The notes: generated from the letters alone by a model not told the origin. DNA of 64,000 nt from Tricholomella constricta (GCA_013368375.1 JAACJP010000025.1:1-64000), one strand, 5' to 3'; positions 11,401-23,699 are shown, counted from the first letter of the stretch. Translations and numbers: made by a program.

Positions 11401-13156
11401 ATGGCTAGGAGTATCATCCACTGCAATGTCTCTGCGGAAGCCAACAAAGGCACCAAGGATATTCTCAGACTTCAGCAATGCAGCAACACTGCCTGCAACA
11501 CTGGACTTGCCAGTTCCAGCAGCTCCGGAGAGCCACAACACAGAAGGACTAGAATCAGACTGAGCCCAGCTCAGAATCTCAGACAAGAGCTTTTCACGAG
11601 TACCAGAAAGACATGTAGAACTCCAGTGTGTGAGCAAATCAGTAGCAAGCAGACCTTTCAGCTGACGATCTTCTTCTTTCCTTATAAGCACATCAATCTT
11701 ATTGGAAATCATGGCAACTTGCTCTCCAGTCGCTTGAGTAATCTTCCACTGCTGTACGTTGATGCGTTGATCAAACTGAACCTTAAGCTGTTCGAAGGTG
11801 TCAGTAAATCTCTGAATGATAGTATCATCCTGTGCTGCAAACGTAGCCTTGACCGCGGTCTCTGTAAATGAGGTGAGAATTCACGGGATCAACATGATGA
11901 AATATTAAAAATAGCACACCAGCCGTACTTCGTCCCCAGTACTCTGTAAGATAGATGATGCATTCGCGAAGCTGTTCCATCATGGCTTGGACAGTCCCAG
12001 TGAGGGACTGAACATCGCGAAGTGACTCAGTGCTCTTCATGAAGTCCAACGTCTCAAGGACACAGGTCCAGAGATCTTGGATGCGGACATTGCGTTCGTA
12101 GTGCGCACCCAGAATCTAAAATAGATGAGAACGACGATGATTGGATACGCGATTGACTTACAGTCAACCCAGAGGTCAGCAGGGCCCAAACTGCCTTCGC
12201 ATACGGGTGGACCTGTTGATGTGGTATTCGAGTTAGAATAATAACATGTTTAACACCACTTACTCCTGCTATAGCACTGCCTAGGGTTACGAATTGTTTG
12301 AGTTTCTCGACAATATCAGAAAACTTCTGGTTCGATGGCGGGCGAGGCTCCACAGCCCTCGCCTTGACCTCGAGATCCTGCAGAACGAGATCAGAAGTCG
12401 GCGATTGAGGGGCACGGGGAGCGCGAGTGTCCTGGTTCGACGGCGGGGGAGGCTCCACAGCGCTCGCCTCAGACAAGGTCTCGAGTCCCTGCGGAGCAAG
12501 ACCAGAAGTCATCGATTGAGGCGCATGGGAAGCGTGAGTGTCGTTTGATGAAGTAGCTCCGAAAGACAGGACGATAGTTGGGTTCCGGCGAAGGATGGAC
12601 GATACCCGTAGCTTGAGGGGCACAATCTCGTCTGAAGATACATGATACATTTCAGGCTCGAGCGAACATCTGCAAATTCAAGTCACGTACCGGATGCAAC
12701 TGTTCCCGTCTGCAGATGCTCATCCTTCACGATGGTAACCGCTTCCGCGATGACCTTGAAACGGTTACCGTGTAAGATTTGAATCGAGACTTCAGAGCCG
12801 GGCTTCGCAGCACTGTGATACAATATGTCAGTCTACCGAAGGAAGTGGGTCGTGATACGTACAAGAGGAATGGCTCGTTCCAAACCGGATTGTCACCCTT
12901 GACCCTCTGCGTAACCTTTCTGTCTGACCCTACGGTGATAGCAACACAGCACTTGGGCTTACGGTACCCTTTTCTCGGGAGGGCCGTTGCCTTGAGCACT
13001 GGTTCACGCTGATCAGCACCGAAATTCTGAATGAGATCTTGAGTGATCGATATACCTGTGATTTGAATATTCTCTCTGTAAAGTGTTTCTGTAAGTAATT
13101 GCTAATGATCGTGATAAAGAATTGGAGCTCACTCACTGAGACGTGTTTGAATTCAT
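8446..13156 (-). CDS. C2-NACHT-WD40 NOD-like receptor (STAND NTPase)
   Basis: Nine exons: 13156-13137, 13075-13056, 12998-12863, 12812-12691, 12631-12264, 12212-12162, 12115-11920, 11861-10099, 10044-8446; all eight introns are GT-AG of 46-61 nt and the product is 1,424 residues. Residues ~1-99 form a C2-like sandwich (ITVLKATALPRKGYRKPK, KGDNPVWNEPFLF). A Pro/Ser-rich linker follows, then a helical region. The NACHT domain has a P-loop GAAGTGKSS (~417-425) and Walker B VVIVIDALDEC (~513-523). From ~965 come nine near-identical 43-residue WD40 units with the core VTSVVFSPDGTMLASGS and CLWDVQKGALVGSALKGH, plus a degenerate last unit. In related fungal receptors the repeats bind a ligand and NACHT oligomerisation triggers a defence or incompatibility response; that role is inferred here. 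Complete and apparently intact. Confidence 0.9.
8610..9830 (-). repeat. Tandem 129-bp WD40-coding repeats
   Basis: Nine full 129-bp units and a partial tenth differ by only a few bases each. Most changes cluster at the two codons after GHT (DT, HR, NR, KG, NA, SG, DR, NE, DT) and in S-D/W/E-D-K/N/D-T. The pattern fits internally recombining repeats in NLR receptor genes. Confidence 0.9.
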
Positions 13157-14030
13157 ACTTGCTTGCAGTTCTGCTTGTGTTCAACGCGTTCTTGTTAAGA
13201 GCACTGCGAGCAAAACAACATGGACAAACATTGACCTCCTTCATCTGGCAGGCGCCGGTTCTCAGCGTCATGTCTTTGACCAGACTGCTCCTCTACGCCG
13301 CCTTGCATATCCCAGGATTAGCCTTGAACACCTTAGAGGCGTACACGATGAGAGATTGCGATCCTAATTGCTACAAAGGTAAAGGATACGGAGATAGATT
13401 AACAACCGATCCTCCGCCACGCTGGAGCCACACTTCTTGAAAACAATGTCCTAGACGAGGCCCCCCCCCTTGGTTCATTCGTGCGTTTCGTCCTAAGGAT
13501 GACGTTCAAAATCTTTACCTTGTGTACCGACAGATTGTTTCGTACCGTCTCAAAGAGCAAACTACCACGGCGGTGCCGATACCTCTCCGAGCATCTGAGA
13601 AAGGTAACGATCTTCATCTGGCGGTAACGTTCACACATGGTCGAATCCCGAGCCTTCCCTGGTCCGGCTTTCACTCTGGGTCCTTGAAGACGCAGAGGCA
13701 TGGTGGTGGTAGAGTGTAGCTGGGCGCCATTGCTGCGGCCCGTATCCTATCCTGTATCCTGTATCCGCTGCACCTCTTCGAGTGGGTTCTTCATCATGTT
13801 CCATATTCTCTACTGATGAATGATGAGAATCGGCGAGGTGATTGGAAAGGAAAGAAACGCAGCGAGTCCGCGAGGGGACGATAGAAAGCGAAGGATGGGC
13901 TGGAAAGGGCGTCGGAAGACCTTTCCTCAGGCCTCATCGACATCTCCCACCTTTTCTCGTCTCGTCCTGGACACTCTCCCCTCCGCAGACCTCTTGCCCT
14001 TGGCCCTTGTCCACTTCTGACCGCTCCACA
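13157..14030. other. Upstream region of the NLR; no gene recognised
   Basis: The interval holds open frames on both strands (for example 13271 and 13701 on minus) but none with a recognisable domain, and no consistent splice pattern. It has a short tandem TATCCTGTATCCTGTATCC near 13746. It should contain the NLR promoter, but no TATA-like box stands out near 13200. Confidence 0.4.
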
Positions 14031-14730
14031 GCATGCGCATGACCCGCGCTAATGGCCCCTCGCTCGCAGATGATGTGATGCTGACACGGCGAAGCTGATG
14101 AGTACTACGAGACCGCTTTAGAATCCGTACGTGCACGTACTTGTTTGATCAGATGCGGCGAGATGCAGGAAGCCCTAGATGCTGGATGATGGATGATCTT
14201 GTGAAGCAAAGGCAGGCTCTAAGTGGGAGTGCCGGAAAGCAGTCAGGCTGTATATAAGCGATCATGGGGTGAGTGAGTCTCATCATGATCGCGCACCGTC
14301 TGCTGACTTTCTGCACGTCGACAGTTCCTCTATTCTCATGCTGGAGGAATGGGTTGTGTATTCCGCCTCGGGCAATCTTAAGCTTCAGCTATTGTACGTC
14401 TCCGCGCTTGCACTGTAGACCCGAGGTTCTGGAAATTTTCCGTCCTCTCCCCGGCCGCTGCGAACGCAAAAGCACAACTCGATGGTACAGACGGCGATCC
14501 CGCCTCTTTTGAAGACGATATGATCTTATGGAGGTCACAGCGTGTTCGTCGGTCATGGCGGATACAAGCAATAAACCAGCTGCAGACGTTGACGTCGACG
14601 AGAACCCAGGCCCAGAGTTCAAAGGATGCAAGGTCGTCAGCAGTGATATTTATTCAGGCGAACCCGGGGAACCGTACTCCGACTCCTGAAACCAATTCGA
14701 CCTCCGTGCACTACAGTTCGACATGCTCCT
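14031..14730. repeat. Copy A of an unknown dispersed gene-fragment family
   Basis: Two parts are shared with other places in the window. The first, about 13960-14105, reads on minus as RRVSITSSASEGPLARVMRM and matches 30390-30500 on plus (RRVSITSSANEDPLAQVMPM). The second, about 14230-14560 on plus, starts with a TATATAAG box at 14250 and contains PEVLEIFRPLPG and a shifted frame EDDMILWRSQRV; it matches 28180-27840 and 30355-30200 on minus. The plus frame breaks between the two motifs here. The family is unknown to me. Confidence 0.6.
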
Positions 14731-16166
14731 AAGTATATGTATCTATATCTGCGTGTCGAGATTGTTCACGGCCCTATGCGGTGCTCGACTCCCACTTTCA
14801 CCCCCCACCGCCCCAACACCCCCTTTGACACTGGCCCAGTGCGCAGCTACAAGTAAACCGGGGTTGACGGTGTGAGGGAGGTGGGTGACTGCTACGACGA
14901 CAGAGTCATCTTCAATGACGCTTGGCGCTCCTTCGGAATCGCGGACAGCAAAGAAGTCGTCGTTCAATGTTCTCGAAACTGACAAGAAGATGGTCGAGGA
15001 GCGCAGACTCGATCGATCAAGGGGGGGGAGGGGAGAGCACCCATCATCGAAACCGCCTCCTCCTCCGCTCCTAGAAGCCTACGTTTCGTTTCTTATTTCT
15101 CCCAGATTCCAATGTCAGCCCCCCCGTCGACGCTTTCCAAGGTAAAGATAAACTGGATGAACGGGGATAAGGAAAACGAGAAACACACCGGAACGACTGA
15201 AGCACGAGCTCGGACAATATCAAGTTCAAGACTGGACACGAACCTCTCGATTACATGGAGCGTTACCGTAACTGGTATTCTCGACTTCAGCTAACAGCCC
15301 GGGCCGCCGATGGACGACGGACGACGCAAGCAGCGGCAGCGTCGAATGTAACTCGAGCACGTTGACATCCACCCGGTGCCCCTCTCGGACTCCTGCAACT
15401 TCAATCGTCTCCTCAGGACCCCAGTCTCGTCTCATTTCTTCCCAAACTGAGGAAATGGCATACCCCCCACGACCCTCGAATGTCGATAACATCCAGAGAC
15501 AAACTCAGTCCGGCGCGTCGACCGGCCTGGCTACGACGATAAGATACTACCAGCGCCGCCGCCATGGACGTGGCACACGTCGACGGCGCGTGAGAGTTGG
15601 GCGGTGGATGACTGAAGGAGGGCGCGGACCCTAAGTCGATCCAGTGATGCGATCCGACACGACTTGCTGCATCTGACAGTAAATGAAGGGAGGCCAGGTG
15701 CGGGGCGGTACAGACGCTATGCCTGTCGATGCGACTGTATCTAGTGTCTACTTAGTACCTTGAGCGAAAGAAAGAGATCGGACTTACCGGGTGGAACAGC
15801 AGCCGCTGAGTGCTGAATATTGAATATTAACCTTCATGTTGGTGGCCTGTGTCAGCTCCGGGGTTCGCTGTAACGTGTACGTGAACATGAACGTCAGCAA
15901 ACCCCTTATGCATATTATCAGCAATCAATGATGTGGCATCATTCCCAACCAGTGCGTCATGATTCAAGCGACCTGCGTTGCCGAGATGTGGATTATTTAT
16001 TAGCGAGCGACGCTTGTTCTCGTTCTGCAGCCGACCCTTACTGTGCTTTCTAGATCCGTACGATGACGACATTGCGCAAACCAGTGGCAACATCCGATCC
16101 AGATTAGGTCAGCCCCACGTGTGTTGGACAACGACGACGACTACCTTCTGCTCGCCGTTGCCCACG
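14731..16166. other. Region upstream of the histidine kinase; no gene recognised
   Basis: Frames exist on both strands (14743-14985 minus, 15112-15294 plus, 15226-15492 minus) but none shows a domain. The last ~100 bp before the kinase start (from about 16100, AGATTAGGTCAG) are repeated in the inverted copy near 28580, so they belong to the duplicated block and probably to the kinase 5' region. Confidence 0.35.
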
Positions 16167-19100
16167 ATGAGCACAACCGATGTCCTCCCGGATCTATTCC
16201 GTGTACACTTACTGCGTCTTCTGACAGCCGCAGCCAACGACGACACCCGGGCGCTCGATTACGAGTTCGATGCTGGGAACGATTGGACAGCCCAGGCGAT
16301 CCTCAAAAGCCTCGATGTCCTCATCACGCGCGTCCGTACCGCAGATAACGGCGACCCTGGCCCGCCCCTTCGTGTAAGCAGCACAGATCGCACCTCTTCT
16401 TCCCACTTAATCTTAAGTCTAGATCATCGCACCCCCCATCCTCGACCCAACAGCCATCCATTGCCCAACTTGCGGCCGCTCCAGCCCCGCCGCACCCCCC
16501 TCCCCACCCCCGCCCCTCCCCACCTTTGATTCCGAGCACGACGAGATCATCTTCCTGCGCTCCAAGGTCCAGGAGCTCACGCCCCTCCGCGAGCAGGTCC
16601 AGGAACTCCAGCTGCTCAAAGACCAGGTCCAGGACGTCGCTCGGGTCTGCAATGCCGTAGCCCGTGGCGATCTCAGCCAGAAAATCACTGTCCCTGTCCA
16701 GGGCGTCGTCATGGTCCAGCTCAAGGATGTTATCAACACTATGGTCGACAAGCTCGGCCAGTTCGCAAAGGAAGTCACTCGGGTCAGTCAGGAAGTCGGC
16801 ACAGAAGGGTGCGTCCTTGCGCTATCCCCCACGTCTTTGTTACTGATTTCGCTACAGGAAATTGGGAGGCCAGGCCCTCGTCCTCGACGTCGAAGGCACA
16901 TGGCGCGAACTCACAGGCGTCGTCAACAAACTAGCTGCAAATTTAACTAACCAGGTTCGTCCTTTCCTTCCCCATCCCCATCCCCATCCCCCTCATCAAC
17001 CCGCCCCAGGTCCGCTCCATCGCCAAAGTCACAAAAGCCGTCGCCCTCGGCGATCTCTCCAAGCAGATCGAGGTCGATGCCCGCGGCGAAATACTCGATT
17101 TGAAGAATACCGTCAACGGAATGGTCGTCCGGTGCGTCTCCCTCTATCTCCACTCCCGCCCGTCCTCCATTCACTAATCTCCGCCCGGTGCAGGCTCCGC
17201 GCCCTCGCAGCAGAAGTCACGCGCGTGACCCTCGAGGTCGGGTCGCAGGGCAAGCTAGGCGGCCAGGCACACGTCCCCGACGTCGAGGGCGTGTGGTTCG
17301 AGCTCGTCCGGAACGTGAGTACCCCTGTTTTCTCCTAAGCACTGCTCCACCTCACCTGCCGCCAGGTCAACCGCATGTGCTCCTCCCTGACGGACCAAGT
17401 GCGCTCCATCGCGAACGTCACGACCGCCGTTGCCCGCGGGGATCTGACGCAAAAGATCGAGATCAGTGTCGAGGGCGAGATGTCGACTCTCAAAGGTACG
17501 TTTCGGTTGCTGCCTTACCTTATATCGCGTTCGTTGAATTCGATTACCCCCCACAGGCACCGTGAACTCGATGGTGGACCAGCTCTCCGCCTTCGCAAGT
17601 GAGGTGACGCGAGTCGCGCTCGAAGTGGGCACGCAGGGGATCTTGGGCGGGCAGGCCAAGGTCGAGGGTGTCCAAGGGACATGGGCGGATCTCACTCGGA
17701 ACGTCAACGTGCGTCCTTTCCCCCCAACCCCTTTTCTTTCTCTTTTTCTTATTGTTTTTGATTTATGTTAATCTTTCCACGGGCACACACAGAAAATGGC
17801 GTCGAACCTAACAGACCAAGTGCGCTCCATCTCGGAAGTGACCAAGGCCGTGGCATTGGGTGATCTCGGGAAATTGGTGAACGTGGACGTGCAGGGGGAG
17901 ATGCTAGATCTGAAGATGACGGTGAACTCGATGGTGGCGCAGTTGAGCACTCTCGCGAACGAGGTTACGAGGGTGAGCTTGGAGGTGGGCACGGAGGGGA
18001 TATTGGGTGGGCAGGCGTTCGTGCCTGAGGTGCAGGGGATGTGGAAGGTGCGCTTTGCTGCGTTTTTGTTTTCGATGCTCCTTTCCTGTTACGTCAGTCA
18101 CTGACCGCCCGCCCCTTTCGCATAGGTGCTGACGGACAATGTGAATCTGATGGCCATGAATCTGACGAACCAAGTGCGGTCCATCGCGGAAGTGACCAAG
18201 GCTGTGGCGGGTGGGGACCTGACGAAGAAGATCGAGGTGGACGTGCGCGGGGAGATCCTTGAGCTCAAGGAGACCGTCAACGGCATGACCGAGTCCTTGA
18301 GTGTGTTTGCGGACGAGGTGACAAGGGTGGCGAGGGAGGTGGGGACGGAGGGGAGGCTGGGCGGACAGGCGAGGGTGACGAATGTGGGGGGGACGTGGAA
18401 GGATTTGACGGATAATGTTAATGTTATGGCGAACAACGTAAGTTTTTCTTAGCCTTGATGCGACGTGCGACATGCTGACGTGTGTGTGTGTGTGTGTGTC
18501 GGGCAGCTGACGCTGCAGGTGCGGACGATCGCGGTGGCGACGACGGCGGTTGCGCGGGGGGACCTGACGCAGAAGATCACGGGGGTGTCCGTGTCGGGGG
18601 AGATGCTGAACCTGGTGAACACGATCAACGACATGATTGACCAGCTGGCGATCTTTGCGGCCGAGGTCAAGAAGGTCGCAAGGGAGGTGGGCACGGAGGG
18701 GAAGCTTGGAGTGCAGGCCGAGGTGGGGAACGTGCAGGGGATCTGGCAGGAGATTACGTGCGTGTTTGTTGCCCCTTGCTTTTGTTTTCTATGCTCTGAC
18801 TTGACCCCCCCCCCCTTTCTCCCAGGCTGTCGGTGAACACGATGGCGGGAAACCTGACGACACAGGTGCGCGGGTTCGCGCAGATCTCGGCGGCAGCGAT
18901 GGACGGGGATTTCACGCGGTTCATCACGGTCGAGGCGAGCGGCGAGATGGACTCGCTCAAGACGCAGATCAATCAGATGGTGTTCAACCTCCGGGACAGC
19001 ATCCAGAAGAACACGGCTGCGAGGGAGGCGGCGGAGCTCGCTAACCGCAGCAAGTCCGAGTTTTTGGCGAACATGTCTCATGAGATTCGGTGTGTCTCTT

Positions 19101-21217
19101 TGCATATATATATTATACCTTGAAATGTGGAGGGAGGAGGCTGATTGGAGCGTGGACACAGGACGCCGATGAATGGGATCATTGGGATGACGGAGCTTAC
19201 GCTTGATAGTGATTTGAACCGGTCCCAGCGGGAGAGCTTATTGCTCGTCCACAGCTTGGCCCGTTCGCTGCTACTCATCATCGACGACATTTTGGATATC
19301 TCAAAGAGTGCGTGCTGTTGACCCTTCACCTTTGCCGTCGCTGACTGACTGGCGCCCTTGTCCCGGCAGTCGAAGCCGGACGCATGACGATGGAAGCCGT
19401 CTCCTACTCTCTCCGGCAAACCGTCTTTGGGATCCTCAAAACCCTCGTCGTGCGCGCCTCGCAAAACAACTTGGACCTGACCTACGACGTCGAGCCGGAC
19501 ATCCCGGACCAGCTCATCGGGGACTCGCTGCGGCTAAGGCAGGTGATCACGAACCTCGTGGGCAACGCGATCAAGTTCACGCCGAGCAAGGTGTCGCGCA
19601 AGGGCCATGTTGCGCTCAGCACGAGGCTGCTTGCGCTCGATGACCAGAGCGTGACGCTTGAGTTTTGTGTGATGGATACGGGCATTGGCATCGCGAAGGA
19701 TAAGCTGAATTTGATTTTTGATACGTTTTGTCAGGCGGATGGGTCGACTACTCGGGTGCGTTCCTCCTTTCTTCTCTTTCCCTTCCCTTCCCTTCATATC
19801 TTTTTCCTTTTCCTCTCCTTTAAATGAAACGAACGGACGCGACGCTGATGCACTGCGCCGCGCACACACAGGAGTACGGCGGGACGGGCTTGGGGCTGTC
19901 GATCTCGAAGAGGCTGGTATCGCTGATGCAGGGGAACATGTGGGTGGAGAGCGAGGTGTCCAAGGGGAGCAAGTTCTTCTTCACGATCACCTCTCAGATC
20001 AGCCAGAGCTCGATGGAGAGCACGCTCTCCAAGATGTCGCCCTTTGCGAAACGGACGATATTGTTCGTGGACACGCTGTATGATACGACGGGCGTGGTGG
20101 ACCGCATCAAGGAGCTGAGCTTGCGCCCGCATGTGATTCATAGAGTTGTTGAGGTGGCGGATAAGGAAAAGTGCCCGCATGTGGATACGATTGTGGTGGA
20201 TTCGTTGAGTGTGGTAAGTGCGCTTTGGAGGTTTTGAGGCGGTTGGGGTGGTGCTGATGGATTTTGTTTGATAGACGGAGTGTATCCGGGAGTATGAGCA
20301 TTTGCGGTACATCCCCATCGTGCTCCTCGCGCCCTCCATGCCTCGTCTCAACCGTACGTTCACCACCTTCCTCGTGTCAGTGTCACTTCTTAACCCATGT
20401 CCTTGTGCAGTCAAATGGTGCCTCGACAACTCCATCAGCGCCCAGGTCACGACGCCGGTGACGGCACAAGACCTAGCCTCTGCGCTCATCTCCGCCCTCG
20501 AGTCCAACACCGTAAGCCCGGTGTCTGCGCCGAACGACGTGGTGTTCGACATTTTGCTCGCCGAGGACAACCTCGTGAACCAGAAGCTGGCCGTCAAGAT
20601 CTTGGAAAAGTATGGGCACACGGTGGAGATTGCGGAGAATGGGAGTTTGGCGGTGGATGCGTTCAAGGGAAGGGTGGTGCAGACTAAACCGTTTGATATT
20701 ATCCTTGTGCGTGCCGCCCCCCCCCCCTCCCCCCCCCTTCCCCCCTCTTTGCGTGGTGGAAAGGAAAAAATGAATGCTGACTCCTGGTGTGTGCTCCGCA
20801 GATGGACGTGTCGATGCCTTTTATGGGCGGTATGGAGGCGACGGAGCTCATCCGGTCCTATGAGATGCACCGCGGGCTGGCACCGACGCCTATCATTGCG
20901 CTCACCGCGCACGCAAGTACGTGCCCCCCTCGTCTCTGTCTTTATCCTTCCTGACCTGTTGATAGTGATCGGGGACCGCGAGCGTTGTCTCCAGGCTGGA
21001 ATGGACGACCACATCACGAGTAAGCCCCTCCCTCCCCCCCTCTCTCTCTTGCTCTCTCGCTCTTTCGCACGTTCCCTTACGGCTGACGCTCATACGAACA
21101 GAACCTTTGCGCCGCGGAGACCTCCTCAATGCCATCAACAAGCTGGCGGGCGAACGAGGCGCGGCGAAGCATTTGCTCCTCCGTCGGCCTCCGACGCTGT
21201 CCCAGAGCTTTTCGTAG
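16167..21217 (+). CDS. nik1: Group III hybrid histidine kinase with seven HAMP units
   Basis: Nineteen exons (first 16167-16373, last 21102-21217) with 18 GT-AG introns of 49-116 nt encode 1,276 residues. After an N-terminal region comes a coiled segment and seven tandem HAMP units of ~90 residues (~130-730; typical [39 protein letters not shown]). The HisKA H-box [15 protein letters not shown] has its phospho-acceptor at His763, split by an intron inside the following Arg codon. HATPase motifs are [15 protein letters not shown] and GTGLGLSIS. The C-terminal receiver has AEDN, the phospho-acceptor Asp1184 in [10 protein letters not shown] and Lys1239 in DHITKPL. No membrane helix is seen, so it is a cytosolic sensor. 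This family (Nik1/Os-1) feeds the HOG osmostress pathway and is the site of fludioxonil-type sensitivity; that is family knowledge. The model is complete. Confidence 0.93.
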
Positions 21218-22435
21218 ATTTTCTTTTTCTTCTTCTTCTTGTTCTTCTTCTTCTTGTCGTTCGTCTGCTTTCTCCCGACTCCACGACTCTTGACGTCCCC
21301 CCACCACGCATCTTGTTACTCGAATTTCGAACCTCGAATTTCGAATTGCTGCGTCGGTCTGTCTGTCTGTCTGTCCTCGGACTACATGTACCACCACCTT
21401 CTCGCGTCGCATCCCAGCATGCTCACGTCACTCACTCACTCACTCACTCACTTACTCACTCACTCCAATGGATTTAATTTCCCCCCCCCCCCCCCCACCC
21501 CGCTCACGCTTCGTGTTTGAAATACGCTCCGCGTCTCTTGCATCTTGTTGATACTGCCTGCATACTGCATACCGCATACGTATATAATACTCTGGCTCCG
21601 TCGGTCTGTCGCTCACATCGCTACTTGCTCATGCCATCTCTATGATACCCACTTACCTACCGACCTATCTCGCCTGGCGCTGTTGAATTTGTATATATCT
21701 TCTTGACAATTGTTAAGTGAGTGAGTGAGTGATTGTTTGTCAGTCCTATTCCATGTACACCCTCGGTCTATGCTACGTAGTGTATATGTATACCTCAATT
21801 CCTCAGAGTCGTTTGAGTTTTAGGTTCAAACACCAAGGCGGAGTGGGGAGATGAAGATAAAGTCAGGTTAGCTGGTAAACATGTTCACTTGGGGAGACCA
21901 GGAGGTTCGTGCTTCATTCAATAGTGAACGCATTGAGCTGGAAGTCGGGAGGTACGTATACCTGGAGCCGGCGAGGAAAGGTAGTTTTTTTCGGCAGGGC
22001 AGTCGAAGTGCGATTCGGAGGAATCGATCGCCCATACTCGCGGGCAAGTAGAAAAAGCCGTGGCACGCGGCAAAGCACGGGTGCACGGGCGGCACGCGCA
22101 TGCCACGGTAAAATTCCTGTGCCCCATACTCGCACATCTTCAAAACGCAGTAACTTGATTTAGATTTTAGAGTGTGAGGATCGACGATCCCCAGTTAGAG
22201 GGGCAGGGCGCCGTAATAAGCGAGAGGATCGCTCGGAACAGACGATTCAGAGACAGAGAACGCAGGCCTCCGGTTTGAACAGTGTTAACGAAGGTTGTTT
22301 ACGCTGTGGTATCATTAATTTCTCGTTTTCTTTTCTTCACAAGCATACAAGCGCGTTACGTTGCCCTGAAAATGCATACAATGTTATCAGCAGTCTGCAA
22401 AATTATTGACAATCACACACGCGAAAGCTTCGCCA
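21218..22435. other. 3' flank of the kinase with simple repeats
   Basis: Holds CT- and TTC-rich DNA (21220-21260), a CTCA run (about 21427-21463), a C-run of ~16 (21481-21497) and a GTGAGTGAGTGAGTGA run at 21717. A minus frame at 22143-21868 (KMCEYGAQEFYRGMRVPP) looks somewhat protein-like but matches nothing I know. Confidence 0.4.
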
Positions 22436-22439
22436 TGTT

Positions 22440-22900
22440 GTGTCGCACGGCAAGAGGCTTTCCACCATCTGGCGGACCATGCGCTCAAGCTGCTGACTCT
22501 GCCCGGCCACAAACGCGCAGTTAGGGACTCAATAATTACGCCCTGAGCCTCCGAACATGCACCCACCTACGCCTAACTGGGTACGCTCAAGATACACTGC
22601 CTTCATCCCTTCCTCTCGCTCCTTGAATGTCCACCGCCGCTGCATTTCATCGTCCCGTTCGTTCGGTGTGTGCCAGGTAGAAGCCGTCGGTATGTTGAGC
22701 TAGGCGAAGGGGTCTGCCCCACGAAGACGGGACGAACTAGTGCGCATTTCCAAGAGGACATTACGTACATTGCATCGAACGAAAGGAGAGAGAGGGGGAG
22801 TTGAACTGGCAAGTTTCACGGGGGAGAAGCCAACCTGGGCGGGACGCACGGGGTTCCTTCACTTGTCCGTTCCCTCCCTCTCTCGCTCCAGCGCCTCAGA
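22440..22900 (-). pseudogene. Decayed copy 1 of a small unknown gene
   Basis: The minus strand reads KERE..MKAVYLERTQLGVG then CMFGG, a stop, then QSQQLERMVRQMVE. The same exon order is found at 23330-23680. Overall similarity of the two copies is roughly three-quarters by eye. The frame here is broken around 22530. No family name can be given. Confidence 0.45.
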
Positions 22901-23149
22901 GCTCGCGCCCGAGCGTTTGAAGACTTGGGTCGCTTCAAGAGTTTCACACCCTTTCGTTGTGGCTTGGCGTGTGCGTGACTGCGAGCTGGGCAGGCATACG
23001 TTATGCGGGCTAATGACCGACAAGGGTGGTGGACTTACCTGCGCATTTCTTATGTACCGCGGACAACGTGGACAGCCTTGAAACGATTCCAGAATTTAAA
23101 CGCGCAGAGGGGCAGTATGGAGGGAGTAGAATCAGCTACCGGAATCATG

Positions 23150-23680
23150 GAGGACTACGAGCGGCTCCGTCAACTGTAATCAAAGTCGAGCATCGAGGAT
23201 GAACCACCGGATGGGACCAGGCGCGATGTAGATGTAGCGAAGGTGTCGAAGGGCTGGTGAGAACCTGATGGTGCCGAAGTGAGTGTTGGTGATACAAAGA
23301 GAACGTAAATACGAAATGGAGACACGCACCTCCTGGGCAAGGATCATGCGCTCGAGCTGCTGACTTTGCCCGCACTTGGGCCTCAGTAATACAGCCTCCG
23401 AACATGCCCTCACCAATGCCCAACTGTGTATCACTCAGCCGCATTGCCCCTCTCGCTCGTCAAACGTCCACAGCCACTGAACTCCATCGTCCGCTGCTTG
23501 CGTGGCCGGAGCAGACCGTCAATACGTTGAGCCGAGCGGAGGGGTCGACCCCACGAAGGCGCGGCGATTCAATGCTTATCAAGAGGACAGTCCATACATT
23601 GCATCGAAGAAAAGGAGAGAGAGGACGACTTGAACTTGCAACTCAAGGGAGAGGAGCCGCCCACGTGGTCGGGAAGCCGG
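23150..23680 (-). pseudogene. Decayed copy 2 of the same small gene
   Basis: The minus strand contains WLWTFDEREG, then in another frame TQLGIGEGMFGGCITEAQVR, then QSQQLERMILAQE in a third register. The frame changes relative to copy 1 point to small indels. It lies in direct orientation ~0.85 kb from copy 1, so this is a tandem duplication followed by decay. Confidence 0.45.
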
Positions 23681-23699
23681 CGAGAGGCCGAGACGGATG

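Noticed and set aside
13099..13440. Plus-strand frame with hydrophobic stretch over the receptor's first exon
   Set aside because: It overlaps the minus-strand exon 1 and has no splice support or recognisable domain.
21428..21497. Telomere-like or CRISPR-like repeat
   Set aside because: Only a simple CTCA run and a poly-C tract; no TTAGGG units and no spacer structure.
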